Shown here: piece by piece, positions 9,122 to 19,195 of the stretch
How the letters are laid out: each line of letters starts with the position of its first letter
How positions within the stretch are numbered: the stretch's first letter is position 1
Source: Deltaproteobacteria bacterium
GTDB lineage: Bacteria; Desulfobacterota; DSM-4660; Desulfatiglandales; HGW-15
Assembly (NCBI GenBank): GCA_016932235.1
Contig: JAFGDF010000317.1
Location: 1-35,361 of the forward strand
Direction: 5' to 3'
Length of the DNA: 35,361 nucleotides
Made by a program: the position numbers and the translations under genes
Notes under the pieces: model-generated
What the model was told of the DNA's origin: nothing
The model's input: the letters and a program-made list of their open reading frames with translations, nothing else
Database searches by the model: none

Positions 9122-11815
9122 TTATTTTTTCTCCACTTTTGCCGCGCACACCTTGTATTCCGGAATTTTTCCGATGGGATCCAGCGCTGGATTCGTAAGA
9201 AGATTAACAGCAGCTTCCCTGAAATGGAAATTCATAAATATAGTTCCCACAGGTGAGCGTGATGTAATTCTGGTTTTGGCCTCGATAGTTCCTCTCCTGG
9301 TAGATACTTTTATGATTTCACCTTCTTCAATTTCATACTTTTCCGCATCCTTCTGATTGATCTCTACCAAACTTTCCGGATATTTCTCAACCGGTCCTTT
9401 CGCACGGCGAGTCATTGTTCCTGTATGATAATGAAAAAGTACCCGGCCTGTTGAAAGATAGAATGGATATTCATTATCGGGCAGCTCGGCCGCGGGTATG
9501 TAATCGATAGCGTGAAATAATCCCAAACCCCTGCTAAAGCGATCCTTATGCAAATATTTTGTGCCTGGGTGATCCAAATCAGTACACGGCCATTGAAGTC
9601 CCTCGGATTCAATTCTTTCATAGGTAATACCAGCATAGGAATCGGTGACCTGACCAATCTCATCCATAATCTGCCTGGGATCATTGTATTCCATAGGATA
9701 TCCCATCCGAGTTGAAAGTTCGGAGATAATTTCCCAATCGGGTTTTGCCTCTCCAGGGGGAGAAACAGCTTTTCTGACCCGCTGGACTCTCCGTTCCGTA
9801 TTTGTAAAGGTCCCTTCTTTTTCAGCAAAACATGCGGAGGGAAGCACTACATCAGCCATTGCTGCCGTTTCGCTGAGGAATATATCCTGTACAACCAGGA
9901 TTTCGAGGTTTTTCAGGGCCTTTTCGACATGACTGAGATCCGGATCGCTTAACATGGGGTTTTCACCCATAATATAAAGAGCCTTTATATCTCCTCTATA
10001 TGCTCCTTCCAGCATTTCGCCGATGGTTTTTCCCGGTTCAGCGGGAAGAGAGACCTGCCAGGACTTCTCAAATCTGGACCTCGCTTTTTCTGCAGCAACC
10101 TGCTGGTAGCCGGTGTAAACATTGGGAAGAGCGCCCATATCACAGGCTCCCTGCACGTTATTCTGGCCTCTTAAAGGATTGAGGCCGCCTCCTTCGATGC
10201 CTATGTTCCCGCATAACATGGAAAGGTTTGCCAAAGATTTAACATTATCGGTACCGGTGGTATGCTGTGTAATTCCCATAGCATAAAGGATGGAGGCCTT
10301 ATTTGCCGTTGCATACATCCTGGCTGCGGTCCTGAGATCTTCCGCGGGTATTCCGGAGATCTCCTCTACATATTCCGGGCTATATTTTTTTATCGACCTA
10401 ATCAAAGAGTCAAAACCTTCGGTCCGCTCTTCAATATAGCTTTTCGCATGGAGTCCTTCACTCACGATCACGTTCATTAATCCATTAATCACGGCAACGT
10501 CCGTGCCGGGCCTTTGGCAAAGCCACAGATCTGCGAATCGAACTAGATCAATCAGCCTGGGATCAATAACGATAAGTTTGGCACCGTGGTTCCGAACAGC
10601 ACGTTTGACCTTGCTCCCTATAACCGGATGATTTTCAGTTGTGTTGGTTCCCATTGCAAGAATAAGATTGGAGAATTCTATCTCATCAATGGAGTTTGTC
10701 ATTGAACCACTTCCGAATGCGGCAGCCAGACCGGCTACCGTAACAGAGTGTCAGAGGCGGGCACAGTGATCGACATTGTTTGTCCCGATTACCGCTCTCA
10801 TAAATTTCTGGAAGAGATAATTTTCTTCGTTGGTGCAGCGGGCGGATGATAGTCCCGCCAGACTGTCAGCCCCATGTTTTTTCTTTATCGAAAAAAATTT
10901 TTCACTTAAAAAATCATATACCTCATCCCAGCTTGCCTCTCTAAGCCGGCCGTTTTCCTTGATCAAAGGGGTTTTTAACCTCTCCGAATGACTTACAAAG
11001 TCCATTCCGAATCTCCCCTTGATACAGAGGGATCCCTGATTCGGAGTGCCATAGGAAGGATTTCCAGTGACCTTTACGATTTTCCCATCATGAACATTAA
11101 GATCCATCTGGCAGCCCACACCGCAGTATGTGCAGGTTGTTCGCACCTTTTCAATCTCCCATGGACGCCCGCCGAACCTGGCCTGCTTGAAGGTAAGAGC
11201 GCCGACGGGACAGGCATCGACGCACGCACCGCAGAATACACATGGTGAGTCTTTAAGATCCGTATTAAATGCAGGCCCCACTTTGGCATGGGATCCGCGC
11301 ATGGATATTTCCAGAACCTCGTGGACCTGAATTTCATTACAGACCCTTACACACCGGCCGCAAAGTATACATTTGTTCCGGTCTATACGAATCATGCTGT
11401 TTGTGTCTTCGATCTCATAACGGGGAGGTGTGATGGGGAATCTAGGTTTCTCAATTTCCAGTTGGTAAATCAGATCCTGAAGCTCGCAGTTTCCATTTTT
11501 TTCACACACGAGACAGTTGTGATCTCCGGAGGACCATATAAGCTCGACGGCCAGCCTTCGGGCATCCATGACCCTCTTGGTGGAGGTCTTTACGATCATC
11601 CCTTGGGCCGCCGGCGCCGCGCACGAGGCGACCAGGCTTTTCGCGCCCTCCACTTCAACAACACAAACCCGGCATGCCCCCACTTTTCTGGTTTCCGGAT
11701 AATAACAGAGGGTGGGGATATTTATGTGGTTTGCCTTTGCCACCTCCAGGATGGTCTGCCCCTGTTTTGCCTTCACTTCTCTTCCATCTATGGTTAATAG
11801 GATCTCACCGCCCAT
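9122..11815 (-). CDS. fdhA: NAD-linked formate dehydrogenase alpha subunit, selenocysteine and molybdopterin/tungstopterin-containing
   Basis: One gene of 897 residues read through an in-frame TGA (10751-10753) as selenocysteine 355. It oxidises formate to CO2, or the reverse. Domains in order: NuoG-like [2Fe-2S] (C37, C48, C51, C65); a His-Cys3 cluster (H99, C101, C104, C110); two [4Fe-4S] (C149/152/155/159 and C192/195/198/202); the catalytic domain with its own [4Fe-4S] (C228, C231, C235, C264) and Sec355 in the context DHCARL-U-HSVTVAGL, matching the family active site; then the C-terminal dinucleotide-binding domain to the end. The frame is the same on both sides of the TGA. AGGAG precedes the ATG. 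It is the last gene of the nuoE-nuoF-fdhA operon, which suggests NAD(P)H and perhaps ferredoxin as partners. Confidence 0.93.
10721..10753 (-). promoter_or_regulatory. fdhA Sec UGA codon with bacterial SECIS hairpin
   Basis: On the coding strand the TGA (10753-10751) is followed after 11 bases by a 7-bp stem, GGTAGCC (10739-10733) with GGCTGCC (10727-10721), one pair being a G-U wobble. The 5-base loop is GGTCT, the same apical GGUCU found in the E. coli fdhF SECIS. Stem position and loop fit a SelB-binding element. Confidence 0.88.
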
Positions 11816-11902
11816 GTTTCTCTCCTCTATAGTATCTTTAAATAAACACTCAAAAATTAAAGATTATTATTGATTATTTCACACGTTCCTGAAATTATCC
11901 CA

Positions 11903-14900
11903 TTAAATCTCCACATCGCACCGCAGGCATCGTGAGGCCTCTTTAATGGCTTCCGCTCTTTTAAAACCCAGTTCCACCTCATTAAAATTCGCTCTCCTTT
12001 GAGAGGCATCCAGTAAAGGCATTTTTGCCTGAGGGCATTCCTGCGTCTCCTCATCTATTATCAGGGGGATATCGATTTTTTCTTCCGCAGGCATTTCGTA
12101 TGCCGGCTCCCCATTTACGCCCCTTATATGTTTATCGATATCCTCGGCGGCCTGGTGCCCCGCGGCAATGGCCTTGACCACTGTTTCAGGGCCGCTTGCG
12201 GCGTCGCCTCCGGCAAAAAACCTGGCATGGGTAGTCTGTGATTTGCTTCCCTTTGCCAGATCAAAACATGACCAGCGGTTTATGGAGATGCCGCTGTCCT
12301 TAGGTATAAACGACATATCCGGCCGCTGACCCACGGCGGCGATCACCGAATCCACACTCAGGGTAAATTCCGAGCCTTCTATAGGATGGGAGCTTCGCCT
12401 TCCGCTGGCATCGAAATCACCGAGTTTCATCCTGTGGCAGGAGATCTCCGTAATTTTCCCGTTTGACCCCTTGATCCGTACAGGAGTAACGAGATACTCA
12501 ATTTTAATACCTTCTTCTTCGGCCGCGATAATCTCTTCTTCATCTGCGGGCATGTCTTTTCTGGTGCGGCGGTAGAGGATAGTCACCTCGGCGCCCATCC
12601 GTACAGCTGAACGCGCGGCATCGATCGCGGAATTGCCGCCGCCTATTACAGCCACCCGGGTGCCGAGTGTCTTTGTTCCGGCTATCCATTCAGCCTCATT
12701 CATGTTAAAATCCCTGAGGAACTCTACACCGCCATATACTCCCTGGAGCTTCTCCCCTTCAATATTCAGTCTCATGCTTGCCTGCGCACCGCAGGCAAGA
12801 TATACATAATCAAAATCCGCAACCATGTCTTCAAAGGAAATTTCTCTCCCTACCCTGGTATTGCATCTGATTTCAACCCCCAATTTTTCAACATCCTCGA
12901 TTTCCTTTGCGAGGATATCCCGGGGAAGCCTGTAGGATGGTATGCCCCACCGAAGCATCCCTCCGGGTTCAGGAAGATCTTCGAAGACGACGGTTTTATA
13001 ACCCCTCAAGGCCAGGTCTCTTGCCGCTGTCAAACCCGAGGGACCTGCCCCGATAACTCCGATTTTTTCTTTTCTGTTTACAGGCGCAGGCGTGATCTCG
13101 GGCCGCCTTGCGTTATCAGTGATGAATCTCTTGAGGAATTTGATTGCCAGCGCCTCGTCAAGCGTTCCTCTCCGGCATTTCGACTGACACTTGTGGTCGC
13201 AGACCCTCCCGCACACAGACGGGAAGGGATTGGTTTTCAGCAGCACCTTATAGGCATCAACAAATCTCTCGGCCCTTACCAACGCGATATATGATGGTAT
13301 ATCCATGCCAATCGGGCATGCATGCTGACAGGGTGATTTAAAAAGGGCCGAACAGACGACCGCAGGACATCGCTTGTCCCTTATATGCGCTTCATATTCG
13401 TCCCTGAAATAACGGATGGTGCTTAAAACAGGGTTCGGCGCCGTCTGACCCAGCCCGCACAGGGAGGAGTCTTTGATGATGGCACCCATCTCTTCCAGCA
13501 TTTCGATATCGCCTTCTTTCCCTCTCCCCTCGCATATAGCAGTGAGTATCTCCAGCATCCTTCTTGTGCCCTCACGGCAGGGCACGCAATTACCGCAGGA
13601 TTCATCCTGGCAGAACTCCATAAAAAAACGGGCCATGTCCACGGCGCATTTATCTTCGTTCATGACGATCAGGCCGCCGGAACCCATAATAGCGCCCAGC
13701 TTGGAAAGGGTTTCGTAGTCAACCGAAGCATTGAGGTGCTGAACGGGGATGCAGCCGCCTGATGGCCCGCCAAGCTGTGCTGCCTTGAATTTTTTTCCGC
13801 CCGGGATACCGCCTCCGATATCGTAGATGATATGGCCCAGGGTAACTCCCATAGGCACCTCCACCAGTCCGACGTTATTTACATCGCCTGTCAGCGCAAA
13901 CACCTTTGTTCCTCTGTTCCCCTCTGTTCCAATTTGTGAAAACCACTGGCTGCCCTTCAAAATGATCTGCGCCACATTGGCGAGGGTTTCCACGTTATTT
14001 AAAACACTCGGTTTCTGCCAGAGGCCTGACTGGGCTGGAAAAGGCGGCCTGGGTCTGGGAATACCCCTTTTGCCCTCGATAGAGGTCATAAGTGCTGTTT
14101 CCTCACCACATACAAATGCCCCGGCCCCCTGATATACCCTGATGTCAAAATCAAAGTCCGTACCCAGGATGCCCTTTCCGAGAAGACCTTTCTCCATGGC
14201 CTGAGCTATGGCTATCTCCAACCTTTTCAGCGCCAGCGGGTATTCCGCCCTGCAATAGATATACCCCTGCCGGGAACCTATAGCCCTGGCGGCAATGGCC
14301 ATCCCTTCAAGCACGGCGTGCGGATCTGCTTCAAGAACGCTTCGGTCCATGAATGCCCCGGGATCTCCTTCATCTGCGTTACAAAGGACGTATTTTACAT
14401 CGCCTTGCGACCCCGCGGCAAATTTCCATTTTAAGCCCGTAGGGAAACCTGCCCCCCCTCTTCCCCTGAGGCCTGAGTCTATAACTTCCTGAACTATTTT
14501 TTCAGGCGTCATTTCCGTCAGGGCCTTCGCCATGCCGGCATAACCATCCCTTGCGATGTAGTCTTCAATTTTTTCAGGATTAATCATTCCCCTGTTTTTT
14601 AATACCCGCAACTCCTGGAGGGCAAAAAACGGTATATCACGCATTGTCGGTATGGTTTTTCCCGAAGTCGGATCCTTATATAAAAGCCGGCTCACGGGAT
14701 TCCCCTTTATGAAATGCTCTTCAACCAGTTCTGGAATATCTTCGGGCGAGACAAGCATGTAGACAATCCCTTCCGGGTGAACGACCACGAGGGGTCCCAT
14801 TGCGCAAAAGCCATTACAACCTGTCTCAACGACCTTGATTTCATCTGAAAGGCCATTCCTGTCCAGTTCCTCCAACAAATTTTTCTTAACCTCCAGACTC

Positions 14901-15049
14901 TTGGTAGCATGGCACCCTGTTCCCCCGCAAACCATTACGTGCATCCGTTCATGAAACTTTTTTCCTGGTAAAGTTCCGGCCCTCAAGGCCATTTCCTCAC
15001 AAAGGCTTTCTTTTATTTTCTTTAAATCTTTAATCTTGAGTTTTGCCAT
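11903..15049 (-). CDS. NuoF-like diaphorase fused to a GltD/NfnB-like FAD oxidoreductase (formate dehydrogenase beta-type subunit)
   Basis: 1048 residues from the ATG at 15049, preceded by TGGAGA; a TTG start 10 codons upstream is possible. Domains: thioredoxin-like [2Fe-2S] (C41, C46, C78, C82, about 35-110); NuoF FMN/NADH domain (about 195-430, GLRGRGGAGFPTGLKWKF, NADEGDPGAFMDR); SLBB; NuoF [4Fe-4S] (C485, C488, C491, C531). Then comes a glutamate-synthase-small-subunit module with an N-terminal Cys-rich cluster region (C574, C578, C613, C617, C621, C625), an FAD-binding GAGPSG near 666 and an NAD(P)-binding GGGNSA near 801. It would pass electrons between FdhA and NAD(P). Two flavin sites plus many clusters make electron bifurcation conceivable, but that is inference. 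Similar fusions occur in anaerobe formate dehydrogenase and hydrogenase operons. Confidence 0.88.
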   Translation of the reverse strand: MAKLKIKDLKKIKESLCEEMALRAGTLPGKKFHERMHVMVCGGTGCHATKSLEVKKNLLEELDRNGLSDEIKVVETGCNGFCAMGPLVVVHPEGIVYMLVSPEDIPELVEEHFIKGNPVSRLLYKDPTSGKTIPTMRDIPFFALQELRVLKNRGMINPEKIEDYIARDGYAGMAKALTEMTPEKIVQEVIDSGLRGRGGAGFPTGLKWKFAAGSQGDVKYVLCNADEGDPGAFMDRSVLEADPHAVLEGMAIAARAIGSRQGYIYCRAEYPLALKRLEIAIAQAMEKGLLGKGILGTDFDFDIRVYQGAGAFVCGEETALMTSIEGKRGIPRPRPPFPAQSGLWQKPSVLNNVETLANVAQIILKGSQWFSQIGTEGNRGTKVFALTGDVNNVGLVEVPMGVTLGHIIYDIGGGIPGGKKFKAAQLGGPSGGCIPVQHLNASVDYETLSKLGAIMGSGGLIVMNEDKCAVDMARFFMEFCQDESCGNCVPCREGTRRMLEILTAICEGRGKEGDIEMLEEMGAIIKDSSLCGLGQTAPNPVLSTIRYFRDEYEAHIRDKRCPAVVCSALFKSPCQHACPIGMDIPSYIALVRAERFVDAYKVLLKTNPFPSVCGRVCDHKCQSKCRRGTLDEALAIKFLKRFITDNARRPEITPAPVNRKEKIGVIGAGPSGLTAARDLALRGYKTVVFEDLPEPGGMLRWGIPSYRLPRDILAKEIEDVEKLGVEIRCNTRVGREISFEDMVADFDYVYLACGAQASMRLNIEGEKLQGVYGGVEFLRDFNMNEAEWIAGTKTLGTRVAVIGGGNSAIDAARSAVRMGAEVTILYRRTRKDMPADEEEIIAAEEEGIKIEYLVTPVRIKGSNGKITEISCHRMKLGDFDASGRRSSHPIEGSEFTLSVDSVIAAVGQRPDMSFIPKDSGISINRWSCFDLAKGSKSQTTHARFFAGGDAASGPETVVKAIAAGHQAAEDIDKHIRGVNGEPAYEMPAEEKIDIPLIIDEETQECPQAKMPLLDASQRRANFNEVELGFKRAEAIKEASRCLRCDVEI

Positions 15050-15189
15050 GATCGGTGTTCTCCATTGTTTAGACTGCAAAAGGCTATGTTTACCTCCCCA
15101 CCCCGGATAAAAAGGTTTGAGGGATCGGGGGGAAGTAATAGAAGTGATAAATGCCTGGACAGTTGATTAATATTGGCGGCATATATTTC

Positions 15190-15696
15190 CTAGTCTGAGA
15201 TGCTGCTATATTTTGTAAGAATTTCCTTGAACTTTGCAGGTTTAACTTTCCCGTGGATGTCATCATCCACCACGACGACGGGCCCCAGGCCACACGCGCC
15301 AAGGCAGCGAACAGTCTCAAAAGTAAACATCCTGTCTTCGGTCGTTTCTCCTTCATTAACACCCAGCTCTTTTCTGACAATTTCAGCGATACGCTTGCCT
15401 CCCCTGACATAGCATGCCGTGCCTAGGCAGACCCGAAGCGTATGCTTTCCCCGCGGGGTCATGGTAAAGAACGAATAAAACGTGACAACACCGTACACGC
15501 GGTTAAACGGCAGGTTCAGGCCTCTTGCTATTCTTTTCTGGACGGAAAACGGAAGGTACCCCAATATCCTTTGCGCTTCTTCCAGAACAGGGATCAATGC
15601 ACCTGGTTCCCTTTTTCTTTTCTCTATGATCCCATCCAGTTCCTTTATCTGTTCCGCTGTAAATTCCTTCAGCAGATCATTTAATTCAACATCCAT
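15190..15696 (-). CDS. NuoE-like [2Fe-2S] subunit of the formate dehydrogenase complex
   Basis: 168 residues from the ATG at 15696, chosen because GAGGAGGT lies 7 bases upstream; a GTG at 15717 is also in frame but would bury that site in the coding sequence. It is a thioredoxin-like [2Fe-2S] protein: the helical N-terminus (EEAQRILGYLPFSVQKRIA) is followed by C-x4-C (CLGTAC) and C-x3-C (CLGAC) ligands. It pairs with the NuoF-like protein as in complex I and HydABC/HylABC enzymes. It is the first gene of the operon. The 140 bp to the next gene holds no other ORF. Confidence 0.92.
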   Translation of the reverse strand: MDVELNDLLKEFTAEQIKELDGIIEKRKREPGALIPVLEEAQRILGYLPFSVQKRIARGLNLPFNRVYGVVTFYSFFTMTPRGKHTLRVCLGTACYVRGGKRIAEIVRKELGVNEGETTEDRMFTFETVRCLGACGLGPVVVVDDDIHGKVKPAKFKEILTKYSSISD

Positions 15697-16137
15697 TGTT
15701 TTTACCTCCTCAATCACAAATCATATGCCAGATTGCCTTATCAGAAGTTATTTGAACTATTAGACATATTCTTGGGACAAGTCCAAGAGATCTACTACTA
15801 TGTACGGCATTTTAACAAAAACTAATTTAAAAATTCCGCAGGCAGGGATAGATGATAGGTAAAAGGAACAATGGAGGTGAGACTTTTCGGCACATATCAT
15901 TTTATCCTTTGATGCGCTTTTATCTTCACCATTTTGAGCCTCTTTCTGCATAAAGGGGGCGAAGAAATCCTCTCAATTTCACGGTTGGTTCCGTCAGGTT
16001 TCAAGTTGTTCCGCATTGTCCTATTTGATCCATCAAAGAAAGATGGGAAATCCCTCAAATAATTAGATTAGTTTTGTTTTTTTGCAGCATAAATATACGC
16101 AAAAACAAAATACAGTGTCAAGGTATTTATTAGGTAT
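15697..16137. other. intergenic region upstream of the formate dehydrogenase operon
   Basis: About 440 bp with no credible gene. It should contain the promoter for the nuoE-like operon (minus strand), but I see no clear -35/-10 or -24/-12 pair. An imperfect inverted repeat, CTTGG...CCAAG, lies at 15771-15787. An A/T-rich stretch from about 16060 precedes the end of the TPR gene. Confidence 0.4.
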
Positions 16138-16142
16138 TTATT
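16121..16142. repeat. perfect 11-bp tandem duplication at the end of the TPR gene
   Basis: AGGTATTTATT occurs twice in direct succession (16121-16131 and 16132-16142). The stop codon of the minus-strand TPR gene (16138-16140) lies in the second copy, and the first copy supplies a second in-line sequence just outside the gene. It is probably a slippage product. Confidence 0.6.
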
Positions 16143-18189
16143 CATCCTGTTTTTTTTTCATATCAAGAACGGATTCAAGCCTTTTTTGCACTTCACTGTT
16201 TCCGGGGGCGAGCTGCAATGACCGGCGGAGATAATCGGCGGATTCACTGTACCGGCCTATCATACCGAGCGTGAGGCCTAGATAATAATATACGCCGGGG
16301 TTGTCTTGAATAAGTTCTTCCGCTTTCTGAAAATGAACGAGCGCTTCCTCCAGTCTTTTCAGATTCAGGAGTGCGATCCCAAGGTTATAATGAGCGGCAG
16401 GAAAATGGTACCGTAATCTAAGGGCTTCATGAAAGTAACCCACAGCCTTCTCGTATCTTTTTTGTCGAAGGAGGAAAAGGCCAAGGTTGTTCTGTGCATT
16501 TTCATCCCTGGGATCAAGCTTTAACGCCTCTGAATAGTGATAAAAGGCTTCTTCAAGGCTGCCTTTTTTTTCCAGCGCTATTCCCAGATTATTATGGGCC
16601 TCCGCATAGTCAGGCTTTAATTTAATCGCCGCCAGATAATGGGGAATAGCCTCATCGGTCCGGCCTCTTCTGTCCAGCGCTATTCCCAGGTTCGTGTGAG
16701 CGGTATAATTAGAAGGGCTTTTATCTGCGACGTCGGACCATAACGATACGTCATCTTTCCAGACCTTATTTCTTTCATAAGTCCAAAGGGAAAAGACCGA
16801 AATAACAGCAATCAGTAAAGTGATTTTAATCCATTTCGGCCTGATGAACCCGTAGATTAGAGTAGTTGTAAAAAGAACTACAAGCATGGAAGGGAGGTAT
16901 GTACGATGTTCGTAAATGATCGCCAGAGGGACTACGGAAGATTCTATTACCAGATTTCCAAAGAACCATAAGATACAGAAAGAGAGCAGCCTTTCTTTCC
17001 TGGCTATTACAATCGCCGAACATAATATCGCCGCAATCAGCCCAAGGCACAGGATCGTCGAAACAGGTGAAATCAGGGAATTGGAAAGATTGAAATCGTA
17101 ATCCAGCCTTAGCCTTGAAGGGTGAGGAAAGAATATCAGACTAAGGTAATAGATCACGACACGAAACTGTGTCAAGACTCTTTCAGAATAGGAGAATTCA
17201 TCATTATCAAAATCTCTTCCGGACATCAGTCTTTCCAGAGGATCGGGGCCGAGAAAGATAAAGGCGATCAGGCATGAAAGAATGATCAGTCCGATCAGCC
17301 ATTTCAGATTATTCAGAAGCCATCTTCGATCGAGATCACGGAAAAAATAATATTCATACAGAAATATAAAGAACGGAAGCGTGGCGGCAATCTGTTTGGT
17401 TCCCAGGGCGATGAACCAGCTGATGGCGGCCAGTGAATACCAGATAAAATATGATCGATTTGATGGATATGAGAGGGCCGTAACATTTAAATCATTCCGT
17501 TTTGATCTGTTTTTTTTCTTTTTTCTCCCTTTCCTTTTTCTTCTTTCCTGATTATCAGATGTATCCGGCATTGAGTTTTCACCAACAATTCCCTCACTGG
17601 CTGGCAGGCCTTCAAAGGAAAGCCGGCCTTTTATAAAGAGTATGAATGAAAGCAGAAAAAAAAGAGCAGCCATGCTGTTTAATCTCTGGACAATATAGGT
17701 GACCGATTGTGTATGCAGGGGATGAACAAGCCATATCATGGCTGCAAACACGCAAATATAGATCTTGTTTTTTGATTGATATGCCACAGGCTGAATGGAT
17801 TCCAAGTTTTTATTGTCTGATGTGTTTAAAGAACGCCTTCTGGATTCATTTGCCAGGGTCAGATTGAAGAAGATATAAAGCAGAATGGCATTCAAGAGAT
17901 GAATAATGATATTTATGAGATGATAACCCTTTAAATCATACCCGTGAAAGTAATAATTGAGGGCAAAGGTTATATTGCCTATGGGACGGCTTTTTGCGGA
18001 ATCCTTCCCAAGAGCCGCTTTTGCGAGACCATCCAAAGAAAACTCTTTCAACCTGATGTCGGGATTTTCTCTTATTCTTATTATGTCATCAAAAAAAAAG
18101 GGTGAGTTAAGCGTATTGGAGTATATCCCGAATCCCAGGACAATGAATAATATTATAATGGAGACACGTCTGATCTTTCTGTAGTTCAT
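16138..18189 (-). CDS. polytopic membrane protein with C-terminal TPR repeats (TMTC/GT-C-like)
   Basis: 683 residues. About ten to twelve membrane segments fill residues 1-450; about five full and one partial tetratricopeptide repeats follow (about 485-675; repeats of the form AHNNLGIALEKKG, AHYNLGIALLNLK). The first loop has the pattern YSNTLNSPFFFDD, where an Asp pair after TM1 resembles the acidic motif of GT-C glycosyltransferases and TMTC-type proteins. A very basic stretch (RRKRKGRKKKKNRSKRN) lies in a loop near residue 220, likely cytoplasmic. The likely role is glycosyl transfer or envelope assembly, and the substrate is unknown. It is the last gene of the GT2-sulfotransferase-flippase-like operon. 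Confidence 0.75.
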   Translation of the reverse strand: MNYRKIRRVSIIILFIVLGFGIYSNTLNSPFFFDDIIRIRENPDIRLKEFSLDGLAKAALGKDSAKSRPIGNITFALNYYFHGYDLKGYHLINIIIHLLNAILLYIFFNLTLANESRRRSLNTSDNKNLESIQPVAYQSKNKIYICVFAAMIWLVHPLHTQSVTYIVQRLNSMAALFFLLSFILFIKGRLSFEGLPASEGIVGENSMPDTSDNQERRKRKGRKKKKNRSKRNDLNVTALSYPSNRSYFIWYSLAAISWFIALGTKQIAATLPFFIFLYEYYFFRDLDRRWLLNNLKWLIGLIILSCLIAFIFLGPDPLERLMSGRDFDNDEFSYSERVLTQFRVVIYYLSLIFFPHPSRLRLDYDFNLSNSLISPVSTILCLGLIAAILCSAIVIARKERLLSFCILWFFGNLVIESSVVPLAIIYEHRTYLPSMLVVLFTTTLIYGFIRPKWIKITLLIAVISVFSLWTYERNKVWKDDVSLWSDVADKSPSNYTAHTNLGIALDRRGRTDEAIPHYLAAIKLKPDYAEAHNNLGIALEKKGSLEEAFYHYSEALKLDPRDENAQNNLGLFLLRQKRYEKAVGYFHEALRLRYHFPAAHYNLGIALLNLKRLEEALVHFQKAEELIQDNPGVYYYLGLTLGMIGRYSESADYLRRSLQLAPGNSEVQKRLESVLDMKKKQDE

Positions 18190-18239
18190 CGCTTAAGTTT
18201 ATTTAAGGCGGATTTGAGAAAATCTTATATTCTATACAA

Positions 18240-19187
18240 TCAGTCCTTTGAAATGATATGTATGACTCCGCCGATGGCGGCCATCAGTAATACCTGAGTC
18301 AGTAAAAGCAATCCAAGAAGAACGCCCTTTTCAGGGGGAATACCATGCAGTCCAAAAAGAAATGCGTATGCTGTTTCCCTTAGCCCAATGCCGTTTAAGG
18401 AAATCGGTAATACCTGTATAAGCAAAACCAGTGAAGCCATCCAGCAGACCTGCAAGAAATCAAGTGGAGCGTTTATGGAAACAACCAGAAGATAGACTCT
18501 GATTAAAAAAAGAAATTGCCAGATAAAAGCAAGCAGGAGGCTGTAGAACAGTACTCTCCTTTGATCTTTATATACGGAAAAGGTATCAAGGATACGAAAC
18601 ACCTTTTCAATGATACCCTGTTCCATTGCGGATTTAAAACGTTTTAAAATAATACTGAATGAATGGAACAATGGCGGATAATTCAGATATATGAAAAAGA
18701 GAAGAAGGGAAAAAAGGCATATAAGGATAAATGGTGTTGCTCGAAGAGCGATATCAGTAATATGGGGATAGGGAGAAAAAAAGAGCGCAGGGCCCGAGAT
18801 AATAAGAAGTGCGAACAGGAATGTCGAGCGCTCATAAAGTATGACAGCGATAAATTCTATGACGCCTTTATTATTTTTTGTTGTGTAATGCCACCTGATA
18901 AAGCTCTGACCAATCGCAGCGGTCAGGAAAGTTGAATAGAATCGACAAAGAAGATTTATTTTGACTAAGTTTTGAAAAGTATGGATTATTTCAGATAGAT
19001 TAAGTATTATTTTTAACTTAAAAGCGTAAATAAGGCAATTTAGAAACATGAAACAAAGCGCCAGCAGATAATACCCGGGTTCGATTTCGAGGTATGCAGA
19101 ATAAAGGCTCTTAATGTCTATTTTAAAAGATATATAAACAAGGAAGGCGATAGAAAAAGCGATTTTCATAAGGGTTTTAAAAGACAT
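18240..19187 (-). CDS. lysylphosphatidylglycerol synthase TM-region/AglD-like integral membrane protein
   Basis: 315 residues with about eight membrane helices, the size and layout of the UPF0104/LPG_synthase_TM group. Family marks include the N-terminal FKIDIKSLYSAYLEIEP pattern, a central RWHYTTKNNKG loop, and the late PISLNGIGLRETAYAFLF motif, which is the family signature (SxNGxGxRE). It has no catalytic LPG synthase domain, so it is not itself an aminoacyl-lipid synthase. Members near glycosyltransferases are thought to help move or modify lipid-linked sugars. It lies 8 bp after the sulfotransferase stop. Confidence 0.78.
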   Translation of the reverse strand: MSFKTLMKIAFSIAFLVYISFKIDIKSLYSAYLEIEPGYYLLALCFMFLNCLIYAFKLKIILNLSEIIHTFQNLVKINLLCRFYSTFLTAAIGQSFIRWHYTTKNNKGVIEFIAVILYERSTFLFALLIISGPALFFSPYPHITDIALRATPFILICLFSLLLFFIYLNYPPLFHSFSIILKRFKSAMEQGIIEKVFRILDTFSVYKDQRRVLFYSLLLAFIWQFLFLIRVYLLVVSINAPLDFLQVCWMASLVLLIQVLPISLNGIGLRETAYAFLFGLHGIPPEKGVLLGLLLLTQVLLMAAIGGVIHIISKD

Positions 19188-19195
19188 TTGGATTT

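Noticed and set aside
9122..11815. fdhA, both hdrA and both mvhD read as pairs of broken genes (pseudogenes)
   Set aside because: In all five cases the interruption is TGA, never TAA or TAG, the frame is unchanged across it, the position is the known Cys/Sec site, and a hairpin follows.
15760..15951. 63-residue minus-strand ORF in the gap upstream of the nuoE-like gene
   Set aside because: No ribosome binding site, no recognisable motif and mixed composition; treated as noncoding.
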